Shown here piece after piece: positions 9,098 through 16,776 of a stretch of 37,037 nt of DNA (position 1 is its first letter; every line of letters begins with the position of its first letter). Below the pieces are notes generated by a model. The model was given only the letters and a program-made list of their open reading frames with translations. It was not told where the DNA came from and did not search any database. Source of the DNA: an uncultured Pelagibacteraceae bacterium (lineage in GTDB: Bacteria > Pseudomonadota > Alphaproteobacteria > Pelagibacterales > Pelagibacteraceae); the NCBI GenBank assembly GCA_902604545.1, contig CACKZG010000008.1, forward strand, positions 1 to 37,037. The letters are read 5' to 3'. Position numbers and translations under genes: made by a program.

Positions 9098-10090
9098 ATG
9101 GATCAAATTTTAGAAAAACTAACAAATAAACAAGATTTAACATTTGAGGAAAGTAAGTCTGCATTTGAAATTTTAATGACAGGAAAAGCCAGTGATGAAC
9201 AAATTTTTAACTTTCTAACACTATTGTCTGAAAAAGGTGAAGTTGCCGATGAAATAGCTGGTGGTGTTTTTGTATTAAGAGAAAAATCAAAAAGAGTGAA
9301 TGTAAGTGATTGTATTGATACTTGTGGAACTGGCGGTGATGGCATGAATACACTTAATATTTCAACAGCTTCTGCTCTACTTTTAGCAAGCATGGGCACA
9401 AAAGTAGCTAAACATGGAAATAAGGCTGTTTCTTCAAAATGTGGATCTGGTGATGTTTTGGAGGCTCTTAAAATTAAAATTGATCTAGAGCCAAAAGATA
9501 TTGAGAATGAAATTAGTATTAATAATTTTGGTTTTATGTTTGCTCCCAATTATCATAATGCAATGAGATTTGTTGGTCCTGTTAGAAAGAAGATTGGCAA
9601 AAGAACAATTTTTAATATGATTGGGCCTTTAAGCAATCCTGCTCTTGTAGAAAGACAAGTTGTTGGCGTTTTTGATAAAAAATTACTAAAAATTTTTGCA
9701 GAAGGACTTAAAAATTTAAATTTAAAATTTGCTTGGATAGTAAATAGCAAGGATGGATTAGATGAGATATCTCCATATGCAATAACTAATGTTATTCAAT
9801 TAAAAGATGGTCAAATATCTGAATTAAAAATAGATCCAAATGCTTTAGGAATTAATGCAGATAATTTTAAAAATTTAGTAGGTGATGATGCTAAATTTAA
9901 TGCTGATAAGATGATTGAAATATTTAAGGGTGAAGATAATGATTTTTCTAAAGCAGTTTGTTTAAATGCTGCAGCAGGTTTAATTGTTGGAGAAAAGTTT
10001 TCTGACTTTTCTGAGGCTTATAATTACACAAGAGAATTTATCCTTTCTGGAAAAACTTTTTTACATCTAGAAAAAATTCAAAATGTCTAA
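9098..10090 (+). CDS. trpD: Anthranilate phosphoribosyltransferase
   Basis: Transfers phosphoribose from PRPP to anthranilate, step 2 of tryptophan synthesis. At 330 residues it is full length. The PRPP-binding motif GTGGD is at 77-81, followed by NISTASALL and KHGNKAVSSKCGSGDVLEALK (from about 105), and NPALVERQVVGVF in the C-terminal domain. It starts 4 nt after trpG. The family's usual VSSRSGSADVLEALG appears here as VSSKCGSGDVLEALK, a mild deviation in an anthranilate-binding loop. Confidence 0.97.
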   Translation: MDQILEKLTNKQDLTFEESKSAFEILMTGKASDEQIFNFLTLLSEKGEVADEIAGGVFVLREKSKRVNVSDCIDTCGTGGDGMNTLNISTASALLLASMGTKVAKHGNKAVSSKCGSGDVLEALKIKIDLEPKDIENEISINNFGFMFAPNYHNAMRFVGPVRKKIGKRTIFNMIGPLSNPALVERQVVGVFDKKLLKIFAEGLKNLNLKFAWIVNSKDGLDEISPYAITNVIQLKDGQISELKIDPNALGINADNFKNLVGDDAKFNADKMIEIFKGEDNDFSKAVCLNAAAGLIVGEKFSDFSEAYNYTREFILSGKTFLHLEKIQNV

Positions 10091-10874
10091 AAATATACTT
10101 CAAAATATCATTCAAAAGAAAATTGAAAAAGTTGATGAATTAAAAAAATCCTTAGATATTAGAACTTTGGATGAATTAATTGATAAAAATGATAGCTATA
10201 TTAATTTTAAAGAGAAAATAGAAAATAATTTAAAAAATAATAAAACTTCCATTATTGCTGAAATTAAAAAAGCAAGTCCATCAGCAGGTATAATAATTGA
10301 TGATTACAATCCAGTAGATATTGCTCAAATTTATTTAAATAATAAAGCAACTTGTCTTTCAGTTTTAACTGAAGAAGATTATTTTTTAGGAAATTTAATT
10401 CACATAAGCAAAATAAAAGATAAAATAAATTTACCTATATTGTGTAAAGATTTTTTTATCGATAAATTTCAAATACCTTTAGCAAAAAGTTATGGTGCAG
10501 ATGCTATTTTAATTATTTTGGCTGGGGTTTCAAATGATCTTGCTTCTGAATTATATGATGAAGCTATGAAATATAATATGTCGGTTATTGTTGAAGTTCA
10601 TACAGTAGAAGAGGCAAAAAAAGCTTTAAATTTTAAAAATGCATTAATTGGAATAAACAATAGAAATTTGAAAACACTTAAAACCGACATAAATACAACT
10701 TATGATATTTATGATGTTGTAAAAAATCATAAAGGTCCTTTAATATCAGAAAGTGGTATCAAAAATAAAGAAGAGCTATTAGATCTAAATAACAAAACAT
10801 CAATTAACACTTTTTTGATTGGTGAATCACTTTTGAAAAACTTAGATGAAAATTCTATTTTTTCAGTTTTATAG
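10083..10874 (+). CDS. trpC: Indole-3-glycerol-phosphate synthase
   Basis: Closes the indole ring from carboxyphenylamino-deoxyribulose phosphate, step 4 of tryptophan synthesis. The 263-residue TIM barrel shows AEIKKASPSAG (60-69), LSVLTEEDYFLGNL, PILCKDFFIDKFQ, AILIILAG, VEVHTVEEA, IGINNRNLKTL and LISESGIKNKEEL, the family's catalytic and phosphate-binding signatures. It is a stand-alone TrpC, not fused to TrpF. The start overlaps trpD by 8 nt. trpF, trpB and trpA are not in this window. Confidence 0.97.
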   Translation: MSKNILQNIIQKKIEKVDELKKSLDIRTLDELIDKNDSYINFKEKIENNLKNNKTSIIAEIKKASPSAGIIIDDYNPVDIAQIYLNNKATCLSVLTEEDYFLGNLIHISKIKDKINLPILCKDFFIDKFQIPLAKSYGADAILIILAGVSNDLASELYDEAMKYNMSVIVEVHTVEEAKKALNFKNALIGINNRNLKTLKTDINTTYDIYDVVKNHKGPLISESGIKNKEELLDLNNKTSINTFLIGESLLKNLDENSIFSVL

Positions 10875-10876
10875 TC

Positions 10877-10906
10877 AAATAAAGCTCTATTTTGCTAGTT
10901 TTTTTT
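10877..10906 (+). terminator. Weak candidate terminator after trpC
   Basis: A short inverted repeat, AAATA (10877-10881) and TATTT (10888-10892), with a 6-nt loop is followed by an eight-T run at 10899-10906. The stem is only 5 A/T pairs and the T run begins 6 nt after it, so any termination would be inefficient. It sits directly after the trpC stop, before the lexA control region. Confidence 0.3.
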
Positions 10907-10910
10907 AGTA

Positions 10911-10937
10911 TTGTTAATTTAAAAGAACTTTTATAGA
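10911..10937 (+). promoter_or_regulatory. lexA: Candidate lexA promoter
   Basis: TTGTTA (10911-10916) and TATAGA (10932-10937) form a possible -35/-10 pair with a short 15-nt spacer. The first LexA box lies over the spacer and -10, as expected for a self-repressed promoter. The promoter is weak by consensus; its support is mostly positional. Confidence 0.35.
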
Positions 10938-10939
10938 AC
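10925..10939. promoter_or_regulatory. lexA: LexA box 1 (GAAC-N7-GAAC)
   Basis: GAAC at 10925-10928, seven bases, GAAC at 10936-10939. Read on the other strand this is GTTC-N7-GTTC, the direct-repeat SOS operator known for Alphaproteobacteria, with no mismatch. It lies 25 nt upstream of the lexA start codon, so autoregulation is the natural interpretation. Confidence 0.85.
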
Positions 10940-10946
10940 ATTATTT

Positions 10947-10961
10947 GTACGATATTTGTTC
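10947..10961. promoter_or_regulatory. lexA: LexA box 2 (GTAC-N7-GTTC), one mismatch
   Basis: GTAC at 10947-10950, seven bases, GTTC at 10958-10961: one mismatch to GTTC-N7-GTTC, in the opposite orientation to box 1. Box starts are 22 bp apart, about two helical turns, placing both sites on the same DNA face. The box ends 2 nt before the lexA ATG, leaving no room for a Shine-Dalgarno sequence between them. Confidence 0.65.
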
Positions 10962-10963
10962 TT

Positions 10964-11641
10964 ATGCTAACAAAAAAACAAAAAAACCTGCTTTTATTTA
11001 TTAACAAGAAGTTGAGAAGTTCTGGTGTTTCTCCTTCATATGAAGAGATGAAACAGTCTCTTAATTTAAAATCTAAATCAGGTATTCACAGGTTGATTAG
11101 TGCTTTAGAGGAAAGAGGTTTTATTAAAAGATTAGCTCACAAAGCAAGAGCATTAGAGGTAATTAAATTACCAGAGACCGCTTCTGCAAATGATATTTAT
11201 AATAGCTTTTCACCAAGTGTAATTAAAGGTGGATTAGATGAAGAACAAACTAATTCTGATGAAATTGAAGTGCCAGTTCTTGGAAAAATTGCTGCAGGAA
11301 CGCCTGTTGAAGCAATACAAAATGAAGTTTCTAGAATTCCCCTGCCAAATAATTTAGAAAAAAATGGAGATTACTTTGGATTGAAAGTTCAGGGTGACTC
11401 TATGATAGATGCAGGCATTCATGAAGGTGATACAGTTATTATAAAAAGAACTGACACTGCCGATAATGGTAAAATTGTTGTAGCATTGATTGATGAGCAT
11501 GAGGCTATGTTAAAAAGAATTCGAAAAAAAGGCAAAGTTGTAGCCCTTGAAAGTGCCAATAGAAACTATGAAACTAAGATTTTTGGACCTGATAGAGTAA
11601 AAGTTCAAGGAGTTTTAGTATCTTTATATAGAAACTTCTAA
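10964..11641 (+). CDS. lexA: LexA SOS repressor
   Basis: Transcriptional repressor of the DNA-damage response that self-cleaves when stimulated by RecA filaments. The 225 residues comprise an N-terminal winged helix (1-66; MLTKKQKNLLLFI opening and SGIHRLISALEERGFIKRL recognition region), a linker, and an S24 protease/dimerisation domain. The cleavage site A111-G112 sits in LGKIAAGTP, with catalytic S146 (GDSM) and K184 (AMLKRI) all present, so it should be cleavable. Two LexA boxes precede it. In many alphaproteobacteria moaC and moeA separate trpC from lexA; here lexA follows trpC after 89 nt. The start is fixed by the canonical MLTKKQ opening. Confidence 0.97.
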   Translation: MLTKKQKNLLLFINKKLRSSGVSPSYEEMKQSLNLKSKSGIHRLISALEERGFIKRLAHKARALEVIKLPETASANDIYNSFSPSVIKGGLDEEQTNSDEIEVPVLGKIAAGTPVEAIQNEVSRIPLPNNLEKNGDYFGLKVQGDSMIDAGIHEGDTVIIKRTDTADNGKIVVALIDEHEAMLKRIRKKGKVVALESANRNYETKIFGPDRVKVQGVLVSLYRNF

Positions 11642-11663
11642 AAAAATAGTCTAAACAACATTG

Positions 11664-13064
11664 ATGTCTAAAGTAGCAACACGTTTTGCACCGTCCCCTA
11701 CCGGAGCTCTTCATATTGGAGGAGTTAGAACCGCGTTATTTAATTGGTTGTTCTCTAAAAATCAAAAAGGAACTTTTCACCTAAGAATTGAAGATACTGA
11801 TAAAGAAAGATCTAAAGACGAACATAAAAAACAGATTATTGATTCTTTAAGATGGCTTGGTATTGAGCATGATGGGGATGAATACATTCAATCAAGTAAA
11901 ATAAATGATCATATTAAGGTTGCAAATAAATTACTTAAAAATGGTAATGCGTATAAATGTTATTGCTCTGCAGAAGAAATAGAAGCCCAAAAAAAAAGAG
12001 CTAGACAAAAAAAACTTCCTTATATCTACAATAGAAAATGGAGAGATATACCAGAATCTGATGCTCCTAAGGATATAAAACCAGTAATAAGATTTAAAAG
12101 TAAAATAGAAGGATCAACAATACTTAAAGATTTAGTTCAAGGTGATGTTGAAATTGAAAATAATACAATTGAAGATTTTATAATCTTAAGAAATGATGGC
12201 ACACCGACATATAATTTGTCTGCGACTGTAGATGATCATCAAATGAATATGACACATATAATTAGAGGAGATGATCATAAAATTAATACATTTAAGCAAA
12301 TGCAAATTTATGAAGCAATGAACTGGGATTTACCAAAGTTTGCTCATATACCTCTTATTCATACTTTGGAAGGTAAAAAATTGTCAAAGAGAGATAATGC
12401 ATCAACATTAGATGATTATTCTAAAATTGGCATAATGCCCGATGCATTAAGGAATTATTTACTAAGATTAGGTTGGTCTTATGAGGATAAGGAAATATTT
12501 ACTTTAGATGAGAGTATTAAGCACTTCAACATAGAAGGCATAGGAAAGTCACCATCTAAGTTAGATATTAGTAGAATTTTATCAATGAATGAGCATTACA
12601 TTAAAAATATTGATGAAAATGATTTATTCAATCAACTAACTGAATACTGCAAATTATATAAAAGTGAAATTAAATCAGAAAAAAAAGATAAGATAAAAAA
12701 ATCTCTTACTTTCTTAAAGAACAAGGCCAAAACATTAGCAGATATATTTAATAATGGTCAATATATTATGGTTGATGAAGTAAATTTTAATCAGGAGGAT
12801 GTTAAGCTAATTGATGATAAAGCTAAAAAAGTGATTTCTAGTTTCACTACTAAATTTGCTGACGTTGATAAAATAAGTAAAGAAACATTAGAGCCAATAG
12901 TAAATGAGCTAATTAAATCAAACGATACAAATTTTAAAGGTGTTGGACAACCGTTAAGAATAGCATTGACAGGTTCAAAATTCGGACCTGGAATATATGA
13001 TATAATTATTTCTCTAGGAAAAGAGGAAGTAACAAAGAGATTAAGTAGTAAGAAACTTAGTTAA
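11664..13064 (+). CDS. gltX: Glutamyl-tRNA synthetase
   Basis: Charges tRNA-Glu (in some bacteria also tRNA-Gln) with glutamate. I start at ATG 11664, giving 466 residues beginning MSKVATRFAPSPTGALHIGG; a TTG directly before it (11661) is an in-frame but less likely start. The HIGH-type motif is HIGG (17-20) and the KMSKS-type loop is KLSKR (239-243), both class Ic signatures; LRIEDTD and the C-terminal GSKFGPGIYDIIISLG anticodon-domain motif are also seen. A single Cys pair at about 99-101 (CYC) hints at the metal site seen in some homologues but is incomplete. Its 3' end overlaps convergent lpxB by 24 nt. Confidence 0.97.
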   Translation: MSKVATRFAPSPTGALHIGGVRTALFNWLFSKNQKGTFHLRIEDTDKERSKDEHKKQIIDSLRWLGIEHDGDEYIQSSKINDHIKVANKLLKNGNAYKCYCSAEEIEAQKKRARQKKLPYIYNRKWRDIPESDAPKDIKPVIRFKSKIEGSTILKDLVQGDVEIENNTIEDFIILRNDGTPTYNLSATVDDHQMNMTHIIRGDDHKINTFKQMQIYEAMNWDLPKFAHIPLIHTLEGKKLSKRDNASTLDDYSKIGIMPDALRNYLLRLGWSYEDKEIFTLDESIKHFNIEGIGKSPSKLDISRILSMNEHYIKNIDENDLFNQLTEYCKLYKSEIKSEKKDKIKKSLTFLKNKAKTLADIFNNGQYIMVDEVNFNQEDVKLIDDKAKKVISSFTTKFADVDKISKETLEPIVNELIKSNDTNFKGVGQPLRIALTGSKFGPGIYDIIISLGKEEVTKRLSSKKLS

Positions 13065-14177
13065 TACTAAAGCTGCTTCATCAGAGGATGAAGTTTTTGA
13101 TCTAATTTTAGCTAAAGTTTCTTCACAATCACTAATTTGTTTTTTCATTAATTCAGGATTTTTTAAAAAGTAAACAATAGAATTGTAAATCTCTTTAGCA
13201 TTACACTCTTTTTGTATTAATTCTGGAATTATTTCTTTGTTATTAATAATATTGATGATGTTAGCAAATTTAATTTTTACCAACATTTTGACAATCAAAA
13301 AATTTAAAAAATTCATTTTATAGATAATTATAGAGGGAACTTTTGCATTACAAATTTCAAGAGAAATTGTTCCAGATTTTGAAACTGCAAAAATAGAATT
13401 ATTTAATATTCCTTTTTTTATGTTTTCATCGGAAATAACTTCAACATTTTCTAAGTTAGTATTATTAATTTTCACATTAATTAAATTCTTATTTTCATCA
13501 GTGGCATGAAAAACAAAAGTGAAATTATCAAATTTTGTATTCATTAGATTTATAAAATCGATCAAGATTGGTAATAGTAAATTTACTTCAGATGACCTGC
13601 TACCACAAAAAAGAGAAATAATTTTTTTATCACTTGATATAATGCTAGATAAATCAGTTCTATTTTTTGTTTCTTGTTCTAATAATGGATGACCAACAAA
13701 AGTATTTGGAATATTTTCTTTATCAAAATATTTTTTTTCAAAATCAAATAATAATAAAATATGATCTAAAAAATTTTTAAATTTTTTTACTCTACCCTCT
13801 CGCCATACCCATACTTGAGGAGCTACATAATGAATAGTCTTGATCTCATTATTTATTTTTTTTACTTTTTCTGCAACTCTTAGTGTAAAATCAGGACTAT
13901 CTACACTAAATAAAATATCAGGATTGAATTTTATTATCTCTTCTACAGTTTTATTTATTTTATTTTTAATTTTAAAAATATTTAATAAAACACTTGTGAA
14001 ACCAATATAGGTGATTTCTTTAAGATCAAAAATAGATTTTATTCCTAATGAATTTAAATGTGCACCTCCGACACAAGAATACTCAATATTAGGATCTTTT
14101 TTTTGAAGTTTAGATATGACTTTAGAGGCAAGTTTATCTCCAGAAGGTTCACCGGTTAGAATAAAAATTTTTTTCAT
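13041..14177 (-). CDS. lpxB: Lipid-A-disaccharide synthase
   Basis: Glycosyltransferase (GT19) joining 2,3-diacylglucosamine 1-phosphate and its UDP form into the lipid A disaccharide at the inner membrane. The 378 residues match the family. Visible signatures are the N-terminal GEPSGDKLASKVI, SVDSPDFTLRVA, HYVAPQVWVWREGR, FVGHPLLE and LFCGSRSSEV, then SGTISLEI in the nucleotide-binding half. It overlaps the lpxI stop by 4 nt and is the last gene of the envelope operon; its coding end runs 24 nt into gltX on the other strand, leaving no intergenic terminator. Confidence 0.97.
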   Translation of the reverse strand: MKKIFILTGEPSGDKLASKVISKLQKKDPNIEYSCVGGAHLNSLGIKSIFDLKEITYIGFTSVLLNIFKIKNKINKTVEEIIKFNPDILFSVDSPDFTLRVAEKVKKINNEIKTIHYVAPQVWVWREGRVKKFKNFLDHILLLFDFEKKYFDKENIPNTFVGHPLLEQETKNRTDLSSIISSDKKIISLFCGSRSSEVNLLLPILIDFINLMNTKFDNFTFVFHATDENKNLINVKINNTNLENVEVISDENIKKGILNNSIFAVSKSGTISLEICNAKVPSIIIYKMNFLNFLIVKMLVKIKFANIINIINNKEIIPELIQKECNAKEIYNSIVYFLKNPELMKKQISDCEETLAKIRSKTSSSDEAALVLTKFLTT

Positions 14178-14968
14178 TTTACTGAGATAAACATCTTATT
14201 TTTATTAGCAAAGTTAATACATTTGTTTTTATCTAAAAAAACATGTTGTTTATTTTTAATAACAATCCCTTTCAATCCAGCAGTTTTACTTTGTTTTAAA
14301 GTCTTTAATCCAATGGTAGGTAGATCAATTCTTAGATCTTGTTTCTTTTTTGGAAACTTTACTAAAACACCATGATTTCTAAATTTTTTGCTTTTGCTTT
14401 TTTCAAGCATTTTTTTGGTTCCACCTTTTCCTTCAATAGAAACTACCTTTTTATTTCTAACTACAACCCCTTGACTAAAATTATATTGTCTTAAATTTTT
14501 TAGTGTTTTAATTGCTTTTTTAATATCTAATTGATCTTGTTTGTTTGGTTTAATCTTTGAAAAATTACCTTTCTTCAAAGATAGTTCAGGATTAAATGTT
14601 AGTGAATTTTCAGTTTTAATCTTGTTCTGAGCTAATATTTTAATAATTTCTTTAAGTATAGCAGCATCTCCAAGTTTTGCGGCTTTGATTATTCTGGGAA
14701 TATAATAAATTCCTTTTAAATCTAATTTCAATTTAGAAAGGTTTGGTTTATTTACTTTTCCAGCAAATAAAACTTTTTTACAATTATTTTCCTTAAGAAT
14801 TTTAATAATTTTACCAAATTGACCTATGGATACCACATAAGAGTTTTTATCTTTTTTAAATTTCTTTGATTTTGACAAATCAACTATCAAATATTTTTTT
14901 TTCTTTTTTTTGATAGTTTTTAGAATTTCCTTTGGAAAATCAGTATCACCAAAAATTAATCCTATCAT
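14174..14968 (-). CDS. lpxI: UDP-2,3-diacylglucosamine pyrophosphatase, LpxI type
   Basis: Hydrolyses UDP-2,3-diacylglucosamine to lipid X, step 4 of lipid A synthesis, as the alphaproteobacterial alternative to LpxH. The 264-residue, strongly basic protein has the two-domain LpxI (DUF1009) pattern: GLIFGDTDFP at the start, VLFAGKVNKP, KLGDAAILKEII (about 98-110), GVVVRNKKVVSIEGKGGT, and RIDLPTIGLKTLKQSKTAGLKGI near the C-terminus. D215 in DLPTIG is the likely counterpart of the aspartate important for catalysis in Caulobacter LpxI. It lies between lpxA (1-nt gap) and lpxB (4-nt overlap), the usual alphaproteobacterial position, which strongly supports the assignment. Confidence 0.93.
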   Translation of the reverse strand: MIGLIFGDTDFPKEILKTIKKKKKKYLIVDLSKSKKFKKDKNSYVVSIGQFGKIIKILKENNCKKVLFAGKVNKPNLSKLKLDLKGIYYIPRIIKAAKLGDAAILKEIIKILAQNKIKTENSLTFNPELSLKKGNFSKIKPNKQDQLDIKKAIKTLKNLRQYNFSQGVVVRNKKVVSIEGKGGTKKMLEKSKSKKFRNHGVLVKFPKKKQDLRIDLPTIGLKTLKQSKTAGLKGIVIKNKQHVFLDKNKCINFANKNKMFISVK

Positions 14969-14969
14969 T

Positions 14970-15746
14970 TTATGAAAATGGTGTGCAAATAGATCTTTTT
15001 TTATCTTTTGTTATAAAATCAATTACATTTTTAACTAAAGGATTCTCTTGTAAAGAACCACTCATTTTACTTAAATTTTCATTGATATTTTTGGTTGCAA
15101 AAATTTCTTTATAAGCTTCACTTAAGCCTAGTATATCCTTATTTTCAAAATTTGCTCTTCTTAACCCTATTAAATTCAATCCTTGTAATGAATTTCTATT
15201 TCCTGTAGACAATCCATAAGGTATCACGTCATGTAATACACCTGTCATTCCTCCAATCATTGCCATTTTTCCAATTCTTGTGAATTGTTGAACTGCAGAA
15301 TTGCCTCCAATAATAACATTATCTTCGATAATCGCATGTCCTCCTAACGGCACATTATTGGCAATTATCACATTATTTCCAACTTGGCAGTCATGTGCAA
15401 TATGTGAAGAAATCATGAATAAACAGTTATTTCCAATAACTGTTTTGCCACCTCCACCTGCTGTTCCAGGATTTATTGTTACATATTCTCTAATTTTGTT
15501 ATTGTCACCTATTACCAGATTTGTAGGTTCTCCTTTATATTTCAAGTCCTGTGGATCATTAATTGAAACAAAAGGATAAATTTTATTTCCCTTACCAATT
15601 TTAGCACTTACGGAAATGTTTACATGAGAATGAATGATTGTATTTTCATAAATTTCTACATTCGGACCAATTACACAAAATGGACCGATTTCAACATTTG
15701 ATGCTATCTTTGCTCTTGGATCAATTATTGCTGTTTTGTGTATCAT
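14970..15746 (-). CDS. lpxA: UDP-N-acetylglucosamine acyltransferase
   Basis: First enzyme of lipid A synthesis, moving a hydroxyacyl chain from ACP to UDP-GlcNAc. The 258 residues form a left-handed beta-helix of hexapeptide repeats (about 4-190; e.g. NVEIGPFCVIGPNVEI) and a C-terminal helical domain. The catalytic base is most likely H118 in SSHIAHDCQVG, matching His125 of the E. coli enzyme, followed by NNVPLGGHAII. The start codon overlaps the lpxD stop by 4 nt. Confidence 0.97.
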   Translation of the reverse strand: MIHKTAIIDPRAKIASNVEIGPFCVIGPNVEIYENTIIHSHVNISVSAKIGKGNKIYPFVSINDPQDLKYKGEPTNLVIGDNNKIREYVTINPGTAGGGGKTVIGNNCLFMISSHIAHDCQVGNNVIIANNVPLGGHAIIEDNVIIGGNSAVQQFTRIGKMAMIGGMTGVLHDVIPYGLSTGNRNSLQGLNLIGLRRANFENKDILGLSEAYKEIFATKNINENLSKMSGSLQENPLVKNVIDFITKDKKRSICTPFS

Positions 15747-16723
15747 TTGTTTTCCTTGATAAATTTTTTTAAATCTTTAGCTGGATAACCCATAACTTTA
15801 GAATTATCAGGGATATCTTTAATTACTCCTGAGCCACCGCCTATTTGAACATTGCTTCCTACTTTTAAATGTCCGGATATTCCTGCCTGTCCACCAATCA
15901 AAACATTGTTTCCGAGCTTAGAACTTCCAGCAAAACCAACCTGTCCAGCGATAATACAATTTTCTCCAATTTTATTATTGTGAGCTATATGCACTTGATT
16001 ATCTAGGAATGTGTTTTTACCAATTATAGTATTAGATAAAGAACCTCTATCGATTGTAGATCCACAACCAATCTCACAATTATCTTCAATTATAACAATT
16101 CCAATATGAGGATAACGTATATTTCCTTTCTTACTAGGAAAAAAACCAAATCCTTTTTTGCCGATAACACAACTATCTAAGATTGAAACATTGTTTTTAA
16201 TTAACGTATTTCTAATAAGAACGTTTGATCCTATTGAGCAATTATCACCAATAACAACATTGCTTTCAATAATTGTGTTGTGACCAATTGAGCAATTTGA
16301 TCCAATTTTAACATTTTTTCCAATTAATATATTTTGACCGTGATTTACAGAATTGTTAAATGAGGTTTTTTCAATATTTAAGGTGTTAATGTCAAAATTA
16401 TCAGTGATAGCATCAGGATAAAACATTGAAGTAATTATTGCTGTAGAAACAAGAACATTCTCAACTTCTATTGGTTTACAATTTTTTGGAAGAATATTTG
16501 ATAATTTATTAGTTGTTAAACAATAGTCAGCTTTAGTAGTGGAAGCCACAGATTCATATTTTTTTGAATGGAAGAATGTAATTTCATTGGATGATGCTGC
16601 TACAAGATCTTTAATATCAGAAATTTCATTATCTAGTTTTTCTAAATTATTTTCAACTTTGATAGATCTTAAAATCTTATTGATTTTTAGAGGACCTTTA
16701 TTTTGAAAAAAAGGATTAATCAT
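15743..16723 (-). CDS. lpxD: UDP-3-O-acylglucosamine N-acyltransferase
   Basis: Third acylation enzyme of lipid A synthesis. The 326 residues comprise an N-terminal uridine-binding domain (1 to about 115; ITFFHSKKYESVASTTKADYCL), a hexapeptide-repeat beta-helix (about 130-310), and a short C-terminal helix. The catalytic His is most likely H248 in VHIAHNNKIG; GFGFFPSKKG and GCGSTIDRG are other conserved stretches. It comes after fabZ rather than before it as in the usual bamA-lpxD-fabZ-lpxA order. A 7-bp A/U hairpin ends 3 nt upstream of its ATG. Confidence 0.96.
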   Translation of the reverse strand: MINPFFQNKGPLKINKILRSIKVENNLEKLDNEISDIKDLVAASSNEITFFHSKKYESVASTTKADYCLTTNKLSNILPKNCKPIEVENVLVSTAIITSMFYPDAITDNFDINTLNIEKTSFNNSVNHGQNILIGKNVKIGSNCSIGHNTIIESNVVIGDNCSIGSNVLIRNTLIKNNVSILDSCVIGKKGFGFFPSKKGNIRYPHIGIVIIEDNCEIGCGSTIDRGSLSNTIIGKNTFLDNQVHIAHNNKIGENCIIAGQVGFAGSSKLGNNVLIGGQAGISGHLKVGSNVQIGGGSGVIKDIPDNSKVMGYPAKDLKKFIKENK

Positions 16724-16726
16724 TTA

Positions 16727-16745
16727 TTGTTTTTTATCAAAACAA
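16727..16745 (-). other. Inverted repeat just upstream of the lpxD start
   Basis: TTGTTTT (16727-16733) and AAAACAA (16739-16745) form a perfect 7-bp inverted repeat with a 5-nt loop in the 53-nt fabZ-lpxD gap. In the transcript it would cover the ribosome-binding region of lpxD. With six A-U pairs and one G-C pair, the hairpin is of low stability. The rest of the gap shows no clear promoter. Confidence 0.35.
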
Positions 16746-16776
16746 TTCTTTAATACTTATCAATAAATATTACTGA

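Noticed and set aside
9103..9549. Long open frame on the minus strand inside trpD.
   Set aside because: It is antisense to a fully conserved enzyme, begins and ends without regulatory context, and its translation has no recognisable domain.
11661..11663. TTG as start codon of gltX.
   Set aside because: An ATG follows at once and gives the normal MSKVATRFAPSPTG opening; the TTG adds only one residue.
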